Shown piece by piece: positions 52,269-62,269 of a DNA stretch of 64,000 nt (position 1 is its first letter; the number at the start of each line of letters is the position of its first letter). The stretch spans positions 62,001-126,000 of the forward strand of contig NC_017946.1 in the NCBI RefSeq assembly GCF_000263735.1, read 5' to 3'. A model generated the notes under the pieces. It made no database searches. It was given only the letters and a program-made list of their open reading frames with translations, and had not been told where the DNA came from. The DNA comes from Pyrococcus sp. ST04. Lineage in GTDB: Archaea > Methanobacteriota_B > Thermococci > Thermococcales > Thermococcaceae. The translations under genes were made by a program, and so were the position numbers.

Positions 52269-52887
52269 CTTCCTCACCCTCTAGATATTCTAACAGCTCC
52301 TTAAGGGCCTGCTCCTTGTTCTTTATTAGTTCGTATTTAAACTTATCCTCCTTGTACTCAGCCAGCCCTAAGTCTACAAGCATGTCGAGTAGCTCTTCCG
52401 GGTCAATATCATATGCCACGGAAACCGGAACGACTACCTCTCTTATCTGTCTCGTCGTCTGTAGGGCTATCTGCTCCAGGTTCTGACTTAACCTTTTAAC
52501 TAGATCTACTATTTCTCTCCAAGGCATTGAGGTCTTTATGTAATCCTCCTTAGTCTCCACTGTTTCTCCCAGAAGTTCTAGAGTTTTCAGGAGGATTGGA
52601 AGTGAAATGTTGGCACTCGCCTCTCTGAATATGTCATCTGGGTAATAAGTGAAAAGCCCCTTCCTGTCTGGATAAAGTCTTCCCCTAACCCTCTTGTGGG
52701 CCTCTCTTATTGCTCTAATTGCTTCCCTTATTTCATCTTTTGTCCCTTGAACGTTTACTTTAAGGGAGTCTAGCTTCCCATGGATGTAGACGAAGGCTGA
52801 AAGGTTTAGCCTTTGTACTTCTTTCATGAATTCTTCCTTCTCAACGTCATCCCTCACGTGGATCACTATGACTTTCTTTGCCCTCAT
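52228..52887 (-). CDS. DUF2067 family protein
   Basis: A 219-residue archaeal protein of unknown function, conserved beside csl4 and rpoL in Thermococcales. It begins with a possible RNA-binding alpha/beta domain ([21 protein letters not shown], then [20 protein letters not shown]) and ends in a highly acidic tail ([18 protein letters not shown]). It starts on ATGA shared with the csl4 stop. Context suggests RNA metabolism. Confidence 0.8.
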   Translation of the reverse strand: MRAKKVIVIHVRDDVEKEEFMKEVQRLNLSAFVYIHGKLDSLKVNVQGTKDEIREAIRAIREAHKRVRGRLYPDRKGLFTYYPDDIFREASANISLPILLKTLELLGETVETKEDYIKTSMPWREIVDLVKRLSQNLEQIALQTTRQIREVVVPVSVAYDIDPEELLDMLVDLGLAEYKEDKFKYELIKNKEQALKELLEYLEGEEDEDRGHKEGGEPA

Positions 52888-53474
52888 ATCTTCACCTTCC
52901 TGTAGAGTGTGGAGAGCTTTCTCGTTTCAACGTTGCCACACTTTGGACAGACGAGCTGGTTACCCTTTCTAACAAGAGGAGTCCTGCATTTGGAACAAAG
53001 GGCATAGACAACTCCAAGGTCTGGATCTTTGGTTGTGAGCTGTATTGGGCTCTTTTCATCAGTTATTACCCTAGCCCTGACGATGTCCCCTATCTTAAAT
53101 TCATTCCTCAAATCTTCAACGAACCCATCTTTGACCTGCGAAATGTGTATTCCGGCAAGCTTTGATGTTGCTATCTCCCTGTTGTCCTTACCTTCGATCT
53201 TTATCATTCTCAGGAGGACTGCCTGTTGCTTTACATCTATAACCCTCGCGTACACTATGTCCCCTACCTTTGGGATTGGGGGTGTAGAAGAGGCGGGCTT
53301 CAGGCTTATCTCTATCTTATCCTTATCAATTTTAACCCAACCTGCCCTGGTAGAGTACAGGTTTCCGTCCTCCACTATTACGCCTTCTCCAGGCAGGTAT
53401 TCTTCTATAACTCCAAGATAGTCACCCGGAAGGACAAAGTCTCCCTCTTTTACTGCCCTTTTCTTCTCGTCCAA
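52884..53474 (-). CDS. csl4: exosome RNA-binding protein Csl4
   Basis: Cap subunit of the archaeal exosome that feeds RNA to the Rrp41/Rrp42 ring. The 196-residue protein has an N-terminal domain (VLPGDYLGVIEEYLPGEGV), an S1 domain (VGDIVYARVIDVKQQAVLLRM, about 68-150) and a C-terminal zinc ribbon with CSKC and CPKC. It starts at TTG 53474 after GGGAGGGGGAG and overlaps the helicase gene by 25 bases. Confidence 0.94.
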   Translation of the reverse strand: MDEKKRAVKEGDFVLPGDYLGVIEEYLPGEGVIVEDGNLYSTRAGWVKIDKDKIEISLKPASSTPPIPKVGDIVYARVIDVKQQAVLLRMIKIEGKDNREIATSKLAGIHISQVKDGFVEDLRNEFKIGDIVRARVITDEKSPIQLTTKDPDLGVVYALCSKCRTPLVRKGNQLVCPKCGNVETRKLSTLYRKVKI

Positions 53475-56008
53475 TTTTCTCCCCCTCCCGATATCTTATT
53501 GGTCATCCCAACTTTAAACCTTCTCCCCTCCTCTATTTCCCTCCTCACTATAGAAGCTTCCCTGGCGACTTCCTTTTTGTTGAAAACGCTCGCTATTCTC
53601 TCAACGGCCTCAAGCTTCCTGACAATACCGTCGAGCCATGTAAAAACATCTCCGGGATATACTATCAATCCATAAACTTTCCTGAAGTGCTCAGAGATTT
53701 TTGAGGGTTCTCCGCCATTAACTCTGAGTTCCACTATCTTCCTCGCGATTCTTTCCATTGCAAAATCAGTACAATCTTGTTCCGGACAGTTAAAGAAGTC
53801 TTGGTAAATTAGAAACAGTCTATCCGCAGCGCTTGGGCTTATCTCTGGAATCACTTTGTCAAGCTCTTCTAGGATAGAGGTGAATGAGCTTGAGAATATG
53901 TTCGAGCTTATCCTTCCCCTAACGGCACTTTCCAGCTCTCTCTGAAGAAAGCCTGGCAAATAAACATTCTCAAAGGGGAACAGCCTTATAGCAATTCCCA
54001 ACGGATCCAAGGAATCGAGGGAGTCTCTTATGAACTCGGCTTCCTTGGGTAGGAGAAAACTCATGCTCGTTGCCCTTCCAAAGGGGGTAACTTCAACCCT
54101 GGTTGAATGTATTCTAACGAATCCCCTCTCTTCAAGCTTTTTTAAGACATTTTCAGCACTCTGAGAGGCCCCGAGAGTTAGGGAGTGAACTTCCTCAATT
54201 ACCGGAAGTTTGTTGAAAACGCATGCGTGGGCAAGCACGTTGTCTTCTTCCATTTCTTCTCCCCATTCAACTATTACTGGCTCTATTGGAGATGTTAGAA
54301 GTTTTAACGCCACTTCATCTTCAGTCCCTTCCATCTGAGCTGAATATTTCTTCCCCGGCTCCACTATAAGGTAGACTTTACCTTTTTCATGATAAAGAGG
54401 CCTTCCTGCTCTTCCAAGCATCTGATGGAATTCCCTAACGGTAAGCCACTTGTTTCCCATTGCCAGGCTCTCGAATATAACTTGACTCGCTGGGAAATCA
54501 ACACCAGCTCCTAGGGCTGCCGTTGTCACGACAACATCTATCATTTGGGCCTGGAACTCCATCTCTGTTATTTTTCTTTGCTTGTAGGGAAGGCCAGAGT
54601 GATAGGGCTTTGCCCTTAATCCCTTGCCCGTTAAAAAGGAGGCTAGCTCGTGGCATCTCTTTCGGGAGAAGGTAAAGACTATTGTTTGTCCCTTAAATCC
54701 CCTGGAGCTGACTCTCATTGCTTCCGCTCTGCAGAGTTTTGCTATGTGCCTCCATTTTTCGCTTTCATTTCTCGCTATTATTATGTGCCTCTCAAGATCC
54801 ACAGGTCTCTCGTCGTAGAGAACGAGCTTCATTCCCAAGGATTTCGCGAGTTCTTCCGGGTTTCCTATTGTGGCCGAGAGTCCTATGAACTGGGCCCTTG
54901 GGTAGAGTTTCCTCAGCCTAGCAACAAGCCCGTCCAGCCTTGGTCCCCTCTCCTCATCGTCAAGCATGTGGATTTCATCAATTACTACCGTTCCCACATT
55001 CCCTATTTTCTTCCCGGCCCTTAGGAGATAATCTATTCCCTCATAGGTTCCCACTATGATGTGGGCGTCTATTCCCGTATCAACGACTACAGGTTCCTCT
55101 CTTGTCTTTATTCTGCTCATTCCAACTCTTATTGCAACCTTAAGGCCCAGTCGTGAGTATCTCCTCTTGAAATCTTCGTATTTTTGATTGGCCAGGGCAA
55201 CTAAGGGGACTAGAAAAAGGAGCTTCTTTCCTTCTAATGCCTTTGGAATACCTGCCAATTCTCCAATTAACGTCTTTCCGCTGGCGGTGGCTGAGACTAC
55301 AAGGAGATTCTCCCCCTCAAGAAGACCCTTTTTGATTGCCAAGACTTGGACAGGGAGCAGTTCTTTTATTCCCTCAAGCTTCAGCACATCCTTGAACTTT
55401 TCAGGTATTTTGAGCTCGTCAATCGTGAGCTTTTCAACTTTCACCCGCTTCGCCTTTAGCTCATCCCACTTTGTTACTTCTGGATGCTCCGTTGGGTCAA
55501 ACCTCGGGTCGAAAGCATAGAGAACTTTGTCTAAATCTCTGAACTTCTCAAGTAGCTTTTTTGCCTGTTCGAGCATTCCAAGGGAATTGAATCTAATTCG
55601 AAGCTCGTTCTTCAGTTCTTCCTCCGCACAGCTTTCACATATGTATTCGTCCCTGTACTTTATTCTGTTTCCCTCGGTTAGTACTGTTATCTTTCCATTT
55701 ATGAGACACAGTCTGCATAGGCTTGCTTTTTCAACATTCTTGTTCATGAGCTTTCTTCTAAAGTAGTCCTCCCACTCATCAGCGTCAGCAAGGATTATCC
55801 TTGAGCTCCTTAATAGCTTCTCAATCTCCTTGGGATTCCTATACTGGCTTCCCTCGAGAACCTTGAATAACCTGCCATCTCGCATTATTAGCCTAAGTAC
55901 TCTATCAGCTTTGATATTCCTTATTTGAGAGAGCTTCTCAGGGGGGTTCTCAATTATGAATGCCTCAAGCTCTCCCTTTTTACGCCCCCTCCTTATTACG
56001 AATAGCAT
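53450..56008 (-). CDS. Ski2-like DEAD/DEAH-box helicase with zinc site
   Basis: An 852-residue superfamily 2 helicase. A unique N-terminal 210 residues carry a zinc site (CRLCLINGK and CESCAEEE, about 97-134). The helicase core has Walker A VSATASGKT (about 240), DEIH box VVIDEIHMLDDEERG, SAT motif GLSATIGNPEE and motif VI HQMLGRAGRP, as in Ski2/Hel308-type enzymes. It heads the csl4-DUF2067-rpoL operon, so an RNA-processing role beside the exosome is likely; it belongs to an archaeal subgroup of uncertain substrate. Confidence 0.92.
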   Translation of the reverse strand: MLFVIRRGRKKGELEAFIIENPPEKLSQIRNIKADRVLRLIMRDGRLFKVLEGSQYRNPKEIEKLLRSSRIILADADEWEDYFRRKLMNKNVEKASLCRLCLINGKITVLTEGNRIKYRDEYICESCAEEELKNELRIRFNSLGMLEQAKKLLEKFRDLDKVLYAFDPRFDPTEHPEVTKWDELKAKRVKVEKLTIDELKIPEKFKDVLKLEGIKELLPVQVLAIKKGLLEGENLLVVSATASGKTLIGELAGIPKALEGKKLLFLVPLVALANQKYEDFKRRYSRLGLKVAIRVGMSRIKTREEPVVVDTGIDAHIIVGTYEGIDYLLRAGKKIGNVGTVVIDEIHMLDDEERGPRLDGLVARLRKLYPRAQFIGLSATIGNPEELAKSLGMKLVLYDERPVDLERHIIIARNESEKWRHIAKLCRAEAMRVSSRGFKGQTIVFTFSRKRCHELASFLTGKGLRAKPYHSGLPYKQRKITEMEFQAQMIDVVVTTAALGAGVDFPASQVIFESLAMGNKWLTVREFHQMLGRAGRPLYHEKGKVYLIVEPGKKYSAQMEGTEDEVALKLLTSPIEPVIVEWGEEMEEDNVLAHACVFNKLPVIEEVHSLTLGASQSAENVLKKLEERGFVRIHSTRVEVTPFGRATSMSFLLPKEAEFIRDSLDSLDPLGIAIRLFPFENVYLPGFLQRELESAVRGRISSNIFSSSFTSILEELDKVIPEISPSAADRLFLIYQDFFNCPEQDCTDFAMERIARKIVELRVNGGEPSKISEHFRKVYGLIVYPGDVFTWLDGIVRKLEAVERIASVFNKKEVAREASIVRREIEEGRRFKVGMTNKISGGGENWTRRKGQ

Positions 56009-56016
56009 CTCACCAC

Positions 56017-56484
56017 CTACTTCAAGATTACCCCACTCTCTTTAAAGTTCTCGAGGACTATTGAAACTCTCGTTCTCCTGGCAAGGTTCTTTAGATAGAT
56101 ACCCCTAAGATCCTTTAAAAAACCATTAAGAGAATCAACGTCCTTGAAGGTTCCCCTTATAACTAGTTGGAACTCTCCAGTTTTCTTATAAACGTCATTT
56201 ATGCTTTCCATCCTAAGGATTGGTCTAAGTAATTTGGACAACTCTTGAGAATCCGGCTCAACTAACTCGACCTCTATTATGGCAGTTATAAACTCCCCAA
56301 AGAAGGAGGGATCGACAACTGCAGAATATCCCTTAATAACTCCCAATTTCTCAAGCTTCTCAATTCTGTTTTTTATTGCAGAGGCTGTGAGACCTACCTT
56401 CTTTCCCAGTTCTGTTAGGGTTATTCTCCCGTTTTTCTTAAGCTCTCTAACTATTATTTCATCGATCTCATCAACGCCTGGCAT
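56017..56484 (-). CDS. Lrp/AsnC family transcriptional regulator
   Basis: A 155-residue regulator with an N-terminal helix-turn-helix (ITLTELGKKVGLTASAIKNRIEKLEKLGVIKGY, about 20-54) and a C-terminal RAM ligand-binding ferredoxin fold. These proteins assemble into octamers or dimers and respond to amino acids. It precedes the helicase gene by 8 bases on the same strand. A GGTGA site lies upstream of ATG 56484. Confidence 0.92.
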   Translation of the reverse strand: MPGVDEIDEIIVRELKKNGRITLTELGKKVGLTASAIKNRIEKLEKLGVIKGYSAVVDPSFFGEFITAIIEVELVEPDSQELSKLLRPILRMESINDVYKKTGEFQLVIRGTFKDVDSLNGFLKDLRGIYLKNLARRTRVSIVLENFKESGVILK

Positions 56485-56566
56485 TTTTCACCTTAGTAAA
56501 ATACGTTGAGATGGTTTTTAGCTTTTCTTATATGGAGTGATACTTTTTAAAACGTTCATAAATGGA

Positions 56567-56896
56567 TCAACTCTTAAACTCCTTCTCAAGCTCTTCTATT
56601 CTTTGAATTATGCTCGCCTTTATCTTCTGCAGTATCTCTACAGGAGAAACGGGAAGATAAACATATCCAAGCCACCCACGCTGTATTAATTCTCTCCTGA
56701 GAAGACCCTTTCTATACAAACTGAGAACGTGAGCCCTTACGCTCCTCTCACTTATACCCAACTCTTTCTGAATCTCCCTTATTCTCATTCCTCTTTTTTT
56801 CTCAACCAAAAGTCTGTATATTCTAATCTCATTCTTCTTCAAACCTATTACTCGTAATAAGGCCTCGAGTTTTTCTAAGGCTTCTCCTGAATCCAT
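56567..56896 (-). CDS. TrmB-like HTH transcriptional regulator
   Basis: A 109-residue protein with a winged-helix domain of the TrmB type (LKKNEIRIYRLLVEKKRGMRIREIQKEL then SERSVRAHVLSLYRKGLLRREL, about 18-68). A short C-terminal helix (ILQKIKASIIQRIEELEKEF) may dimerise. The sugar-binding domain of full TrmB proteins is absent. ATG 56896 follows GGTGG by 5 bases; the longer frame adds 12 residues without a ribosome site. Target genes are unknown. Confidence 0.82.
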   Translation of the reverse strand: MDSGEALEKLEALLRVIGLKKNEIRIYRLLVEKKRGMRIREIQKELGISERSVRAHVLSLYRKGLLRRELIQRGWLGYVYLPVSPVEILQKIKASIIQRIEELEKEFKS

Positions 56897-56985
56897 AACT
56901 TCCCACCTACGAATGATCGGCTTCATATACAAATTCGTGTAAAGAAATTAAAAAGGTTTCCAAAATTAGGAATGCCAAAATGATA

Positions 56986-57354
56986 TCACTCTGCCCATTC
57001 GTCATCTGGAATTGCCTCTCTTTTTGCAGGAATTATGCAGATGAACTCAAACGTCTCGGAGTCCTCATTTTTGTAGCCATGGGGCTCATTTGGAGGTATA
57101 TAAATGTAACTGCCAGGAACAACCTTGAACCAGTTCTTGCCATCCTTAGTTAAGTACCCCTCACCCTTCACAACGAATATCTCATGCTCCCAGTCGTGCT
57201 GGTGAATTGGGATCTCTCCTCCCTTTTTGATTACAAAGTACCTCATTGCAAAGTTCTTTGCCCCAACCTTTGGGCTTATCAGCCATCTTATTGTCGTCTC
57301 TTTGGCATTTGGCACATCCTTTTCAGGGGTATCATTAATATGTCCAATGTACAT
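56986..57354 (-). CDS. cupin-domain protein
   Basis: A 122-residue single cupin barrel. The metal-binding motif is visible: IPIHQHDWEHEIFVVKGEG (three His and a Glu) and the second-strand element PPNEPHGYKN with the fourth His. The beginning (MYIGHINDTPEKDVPN) follows a GGTGG site 7 bases upstream. Longer in-frame starts run into the divergent peptidase gene. The substrate is unknown; such proteins include isomerases and small-molecule sensors. Confidence 0.87.
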   Translation of the reverse strand: MYIGHINDTPEKDVPNAKETTIRWLISPKVGAKNFAMRYFVIKKGGEIPIHQHDWEHEIFVVKGEGYLTKDGKNWFKVVPGSYIYIPPNEPHGYKNEDSETFEFICIIPAKREAIPDDEWAE

Positions 57355-57448
57355 TTTCGTACCACCGATGTATGCTTCCGAATGAGTGTATTTAAATGCT
57401 TCGCAAAGAATATTTAGATCAAATCTTGATTTTAACATGGTGATATAC

Positions 57449-59119
57449 ATGGAAATCCAAGAAGTAAAGGAGTTCAGCGTTGAAAACGTGTTCAACGATG
57501 TAGTGAGCATAAGTAGGTACCACAGAATCCAGGGGTCTCAGGGGATTGTGGATGCCGCCAAGTACGTTCTTAACAGGCTGGAGGAGATCGGAGTCGATGC
57601 AAAAATGATAACCGATGTATATGACGGAGAAAGATACCACCTGACACTCCCTTCCCCTATAGCGTGGGATATCATTGAAGGAGAGCTTAGCTATGAAAAC
57701 AAAACCTTCACAACCAAGGATTCACCCCTTTTAGTAATGGCACACTCCCCACCTGGGGAGGCCGAAGGAGAAGTCTTACCAATTTTCAGCGAAGAAGACT
57801 TTGAGAAAGCTGAGGGAAAGATCGTTCTAGTCGGCGAAAAGTGGAGAGATTATTACAAAAAGGCCAACGAGGCCGGAGCAAAGGCTTTTATTGCCTACAG
57901 GAAGGGAACTGGAAATGCTTTTCCATACATCGGTCTCTTCTTGACTAAGAAAGATTTAGAGTGGGCAAAAATTCCAGCCCTCACAGTCCCAGAGAGCGTT
58001 GCGAGTGATATGATAGGAAAAGCTAAGAAGGGAGGAGTTAGGGTTAAGGTAAGGGTTGAAACTAAAATACTGACAAAAAGAGACCTTCCAATAGTTTATG
58101 CAAAGATCGGAGAGCCACCATATGTTCTCTTCTCAGCCCACATATGCCATCCAAAGCCCGGAGCAAACGACAACGCATCCGGTTCGGCTATGTTGATAGA
58201 GTTGGCAAGAATCCTCAGTAAAGTTGAGGGAAGAGTTGGGTTCGCATTCTTATGGATCCCGGAATACCATGGAACTCAGGCCTTCATTCCTAAGGTGAAG
58301 ACTGAAGAGTTTTATGCAAACATAAACCTGGACATGGTTGGAGGTAGCGAAGATAGGGCCAACTCAACCATAATGCTCGTGAGAACTCCACTTTCAAGAT
58401 TTTCGATAATCTCAGGAATAGCAGAGATGTTTATCGAGAAATACAATTCCGGAGGAAGTAGCTTCTCCGGATCTCCCTTACCCAGAATGAAGTTTAAGGC
58501 TTATCCATATGAGATGGGAAGTGACCACGACATATTCAACATCTTCTCTGTTCCGGGAATAATGCCAATAACCTGGCCAGACAACTACTACCACACCTCA
58601 GCGGATACTCCAGAAAAGCTGAGCCTTGAAAGCCTCTCTATAATAGGAAAGGCCGTGCTTTCGACTGCCATTTTCCTGGCAAAGGCAGAGAAAGATGAGT
58701 TGGAGAGAGTTGCAAGGGGATACACTATGAAATATCTAGGAGAGCTGGGAGTTGAGAGGAAAATAGAGGTGGCAGAAAGTTTTGTCATGGATGGATTAGC
58801 GAGGGATTCAAAATTCCTTGGTCTAAACATGGGGCATGAACTTGAAGAGGATGGATGGATAGTGTGGAAGGATAGGGGGATAATAAGCACAAAGAAGATC
58901 GAGTACATAAATGAAAAGCTCGCCAACAGGCTGAAGGACATCTATGAAGACGGGAGAATGACTATAGTCCACATACATGAGTTCTTAATGCTGAGTGAGA
59001 GAGTCAAAGAAGAAAAAGCATGGAAAGCATTGAGGGACGAATACGGGAAGATAAAGGAGGATAGAGTAAAAGAGGCAGTAAAGATACTAGAAGAACTGAA
59101 TATAATCAGCCCCATGTGA
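57449..59119 (+). CDS. M28-like zinc aminopeptidase with DUF4910-type domain
   Basis: A 556-residue metallopeptidase-like protein. Zinc-ligand positions of the M28 family are visible: SAHICHPKPGANDNASG (His and Asp), WIPEYHGTQ (Glu), NLDMVGG (Asp) and YYHTSADTPEKL (His). A protease-associated-like insert precedes the catalytic core (residues 70-190), and the last 120 residues hold a helical domain with KEEKAWKALRDEYGK. No signal peptide is seen, so it is cytosolic. GGTGAT precedes ATG 57449. Its substrate is unknown. Confidence 0.85.
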   Translation: MEIQEVKEFSVENVFNDVVSISRYHRIQGSQGIVDAAKYVLNRLEEIGVDAKMITDVYDGERYHLTLPSPIAWDIIEGELSYENKTFTTKDSPLLVMAHSPPGEAEGEVLPIFSEEDFEKAEGKIVLVGEKWRDYYKKANEAGAKAFIAYRKGTGNAFPYIGLFLTKKDLEWAKIPALTVPESVASDMIGKAKKGGVRVKVRVETKILTKRDLPIVYAKIGEPPYVLFSAHICHPKPGANDNASGSAMLIELARILSKVEGRVGFAFLWIPEYHGTQAFIPKVKTEEFYANINLDMVGGSEDRANSTIMLVRTPLSRFSIISGIAEMFIEKYNSGGSSFSGSPLPRMKFKAYPYEMGSDHDIFNIFSVPGIMPITWPDNYYHTSADTPEKLSLESLSIIGKAVLSTAIFLAKAEKDELERVARGYTMKYLGELGVERKIEVAESFVMDGLARDSKFLGLNMGHELEEDGWIVWKDRGIISTKKIEYINEKLANRLKDIYEDGRMTIVHIHEFLMLSERVKEEKAWKALRDEYGKIKEDRVKEAVKILEELNIISPM

Positions 59120-60161
59120 CATGCCTGTTTACGATATACCTTACTATAAACGAAAACACTATTCCAACGAGGTTCGCGAACAGGTAGTATACACCAAGGA
59201 AGAGTAAGACCCAGTATATTACGAACTGGACAACTGCTCCACTAAATGCCGCGAGGTGAAACTTCACTAACCTTGAAGCTAGGCTTCCCTTCTTTACATC
59301 TTTAAACGTCCACAAGTCATTCCATATGAAGTTGTTTATTATTGAAAGCTCCGTTGAAGGGATAACTGCCACCTCCTTCGAGAGGCCAAGCTTAACGAAG
59401 AGCCAAAGGAAGCCTTCATTAACGAGAATTCCAGAAAGACCAACTATAGAGAACTTAATTATCCTGTCGATCTCTCCCTCCCACTTCATTAACCTGTAGA
59501 TGTGTCTCAGATAGTTGAGCATTGTTTTTCCCTTAAGCTTGCTCTTTCCAGTAAGTCTAGTTCCGAAAGTAAACGGCACTTCGACTACTTTTGAATAATT
59601 CCCTTTGATGAGGATCTCCATGAGTATCTTGAAACCGACCGGATTAAGCACTACACCTTCAACAACTTCTCTTTTCAATGCAAAGAATCCACTTACTGGA
59701 TCCTTTATTGTTTTTATCTTGGGTAATGCAACCCTTCCTATCATAATAGCCGCCTTTGAAATAAGCTTTCTGTAGAGAGGCCAATTCTCTACCTTTCCCC
59801 CTTTTACATACCTACTGGCAATCGCTATATCGGCACCTTCCTCAATTTTCTTTAACAACGCTGGTATAACCTCTGGAGGATGTTGGAGGTCAGCATCCAT
59901 AACAACTAGAACGTCTCCACTTGCTTCTTTGAACCCTCTTATTACGGCAGAAGACAATCCTCTTTCATTTATTCTCCTGATAACCTTGACAGGGTACTTT
60001 GAGGCCAATTCCTGGGCTTTTTCCCAAGTTTTATCTGGAGAATCATCGTCTACTATAATTATTTCATAATCATAATTTTTCAGCGCGTTATCTATTCTCG
60101 AGAAGAGCTCTTCAAGATTATCTCTTTCATTATAGGTAGGTATAACAACTGAGACTTTCAT
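59106..60161 (-). CDS. dolichol-phosphate mannose synthase-like GT2 with GtrA domain
   Basis: Transfers mannose (or another sugar) from a nucleotide sugar to dolichol phosphate for glycosylation. The 351-residue protein has a GT-A fold domain (VVIPTYNERDNLEEL; DDDSPDKTWEKA; metal site DADLQHPPEV near residue 90) and then four membrane helices of a GtrA domain (about 230-345). This two-domain form resembles P. furiosus DPM synthase, whose structure is known. Its 3' end overlaps the convergent peptidase gene by 14 bases. Confidence 0.92.
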   Translation of the reverse strand: MKVSVVIPTYNERDNLEELFSRIDNALKNYDYEIIIVDDDSPDKTWEKAQELASKYPVKVIRRINERGLSSAVIRGFKEASGDVLVVMDADLQHPPEVIPALLKKIEEGADIAIASRYVKGGKVENWPLYRKLISKAAIMIGRVALPKIKTIKDPVSGFFALKREVVEGVVLNPVGFKILMEILIKGNYSKVVEVPFTFGTRLTGKSKLKGKTMLNYLRHIYRLMKWEGEIDRIIKFSIVGLSGILVNEGFLWLFVKLGLSKEVAVIPSTELSIINNFIWNDLWTFKDVKKGSLASRLVKFHLAAFSGAVVQFVIYWVLLFLGVYYLFANLVGIVFSFIVRYIVNRHVTWG

Positions 60162-60198
60162 TATTATAGCACCTGAAAGTTAGAAAAAGAAAGCAAAT

Positions 60199-60882
60199 TT
60201 AAGGCTTTCTAACGACAAAGAGGGCGTGGTCTTTTTCATATGGCTCAAGGTTAAGCCTCTCAACAACTTCAAAGTACTCACTTAGCTCTCTCTCAACATC
60301 CCTAAAGACTTCCTCTGGCTCCTTAGTAACATCAATGCTCCTGCTCTTTACGGCTATCATTCCATAGCCTCCCCTCTTTAGGTAGGCCTCAGCGTTGTCT
60401 ATGAGTATCTTTGCCTGTGTTGGCTGAGCGACGTCCTCAAATATAACATCAACCTTAGTTACAAGGGCCCTATACTCCTCAGGCTTCGTGGCATCGCCGA
60501 GTATTGGCACTATGTTTTTCCTGTCTTCAACTATTGGGACGAGCTCTCTAAGAACTCTTGGAGAGAACTCTATTCCATATATTTTCCCTTCCCATCCGAT
60601 TATGTCGCTCACGTGTGATGCCGTTGTACCGCTGGCTATTCCAAGGTAAAGAATCGTCTTTCCAGGTTTTATTGGAAAGTTTCTTAAACCATTCATTATT
60701 GCGGCTCCCAGCTTTGAACGGTGTGGGTTCCATATCCTATATTCTTCGCCCTCCCACTTGATTACCCTTTCACCATAAACTCTCTGCCCCGGAACAAGGT
60801 TCTTCGTTGCTATTTTCTCACTTCCATCCTCGTCAATAACTACATAAACTCCAGGGAACTTATGCCTCTTAATCTCAACCAT
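60199..60882 (-). CDS. flpA: fibrillarin-like rRNA/tRNA 2'-O-methyltransferase
   Basis: SAM-dependent methyltransferase of archaeal C/D box ribonucleoproteins that methylates the ribose 2'-OH of rRNA and tRNA. The 227-residue protein has the SAM motif [19 protein letters not shown] near residue 78, [13 protein letters not shown] and a C-terminal [13 protein letters not shown]. From memory it resembles P. horikoshii PH0052. It follows the nop5 gene by 5 bases, so the two are co-transcribed and act in one complex. Confidence 0.97.
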   Translation of the reverse strand: MVEIKRHKFPGVYVVIDEDGSEKIATKNLVPGQRVYGERVIKWEGEEYRIWNPHRSKLGAAIMNGLRNFPIKPGKTILYLGIASGTTASHVSDIIGWEGKIYGIEFSPRVLRELVPIVEDRKNIVPILGDATKPEEYRALVTKVDVIFEDVAQPTQAKILIDNAEAYLKRGGYGMIAVKSRSIDVTKEPEEVFRDVERELSEYFEVVERLNLEPYEKDHALFVVRKP

Positions 60883-60887
60883 TTACC

Positions 60888-62096
60888 TCACCTCTTACCT
60901 GGCTTCTTTTTCTTCTTTTTCTTTTTCTTCTTGTCCTTCCAGGGCTTCTTGCCTCTCCTCTCCTCTTTCTTTCTCTTTGGTGGCCTAGGATACTTCTCTT
61001 TTATCTCCCTGATCCTGGCTTCAAGTTCCTTTTTCAGCTCTTCCGCTATGTATTCACCTGAGAAGTAATCCACTCTCGCCGCTATAGCAAGCTTCCCTGC
61101 TAGGGCCCTGGCAATCTTACCTCTCTGCCACCATGGTGAGCGGTTTATTGCAGGATACTGATAAATTACTCCATGCTTTGGTGGCTTTGCTCCAGTTCTG
61201 AGATGCCTAAACAAGGCTTTTTCTGCACCTAGAACTTGTATCGTTGAGGATGGCATCATTGCAAGCTCTCTCAGGCCTCCAGCAAGACTAATAAGCCTGG
61301 CCGCAAGCTTTGCCCCCACAAGAGCCTTGAGGTTCGGAGCAACATCATCCATTGCCCTGTCAATATAATCTTCAAGCTCCCTTCTGAGCTTGTACAGCCT
61401 GTCAATCTCCTCAGCGAAGTCCTGAACAACCTTTATATCTGTCTCATCCATCCATGCACCCATGGTTTTCTCTTTTGCTTCAAGGATCTTCCTTATCTTC
61501 TCCTCACTAAGGCCAATCTCCTTTAACTTCTCTTCGTCTGCATTATCCCTATGCCCTATCGTTTTAACGAAGGCCACATACTGAGGATGCCTGGGGAGTA
61601 TCTCATCAAGCTCTGGGAAGTGCAGAGAGTACCACTCCCTGAGCCTTGAAACTAGGAGATTTATGACCTTATCAATGTCATCAAGGGCTTCTATAGCCTG
61701 TATTACCATCTTATCCCTTGCACCGCTCTGCTCCTGGATTCTAAGCCTCGTTAAATCAACCCCGACCCTGTAATAATCTTCGAACCAGTTCTCTCCCAAG
61801 AATTCCTCCGGGTTGCTCCTTAGCCTCTCACCCGCTAAGTTGGGGAATTCTGTTGTTGCTGAATACCCAAGCTCCTTTGCCCTTCTGCTCAGCTCTGGAT
61901 GTTCAAACACAAACTCATCATATCCCTTCTCCTTCAGCTCTTCCAAGAGAACCTCTAGATCCTTAACGAATTCCCCCTTAAGGAGCTTGTCAAGAACTTT
62001 TTCTGGCTTCTCTGTGAAGTACCTCTTTGCTATGAGCTTGCCGTTTTCGTCGAATGCATAAATACCCCGAACATTCTCAGCTATGAACGCCTTCAT
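60888..62096 (-). CDS. nop5: C/D box RNP core protein Nop5 (Nop56/58)
   Basis: Scaffold of the C/D box ribonucleoprotein that binds fibrillarin, L7Ae and guide RNA. The 402-residue protein has an N-terminal fibrillarin-binding domain, a central coiled coil and a Nop domain (VGAKLAARLISLAGGLRELAMMPSSTIQVLGAEKALFRHL, about 265-305). The C-terminal tail is nearly all Lys and Arg (KKPWKDKKKKKKKKKK), as is common in hyperthermophile Nop5. ATG 62096 is chosen because GGTGAT precedes it by 5 bases. It forms an operon with flpA. Confidence 0.97.
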   Translation of the reverse strand: MKAFIAENVRGIYAFDENGKLIAKRYFTEKPEKVLDKLLKGEFVKDLEVLLEELKEKGYDEFVFEHPELSRRAKELGYSATTEFPNLAGERLRSNPEEFLGENWFEDYYRVGVDLTRLRIQEQSGARDKMVIQAIEALDDIDKVINLLVSRLREWYSLHFPELDEILPRHPQYVAFVKTIGHRDNADEEKLKEIGLSEEKIRKILEAKEKTMGAWMDETDIKVVQDFAEEIDRLYKLRRELEDYIDRAMDDVAPNLKALVGAKLAARLISLAGGLRELAMMPSSTIQVLGAEKALFRHLRTGAKPPKHGVIYQYPAINRSPWWQRGKIARALAGKLAIAARVDYFSGEYIAEELKKELEARIREIKEKYPRPPKRKKEERRGKKPWKDKKKKKKKKKKPGKR

Positions 62097-62269
62097 CATC
62101 ATCACCAAGGACGCTTTTGAACTTCTCTAATTTGTGTCTTGATGGATGTTTAAAACACTTTAGCTATTCACCCAAATATGAAGCTTCCAAGGGAAACACA
62201 ACTATGATAGTGAAGACTTAGCGAGCAATAGAACATAAGAAGATAAAAATTAAGTTTTGTCATCCTCAC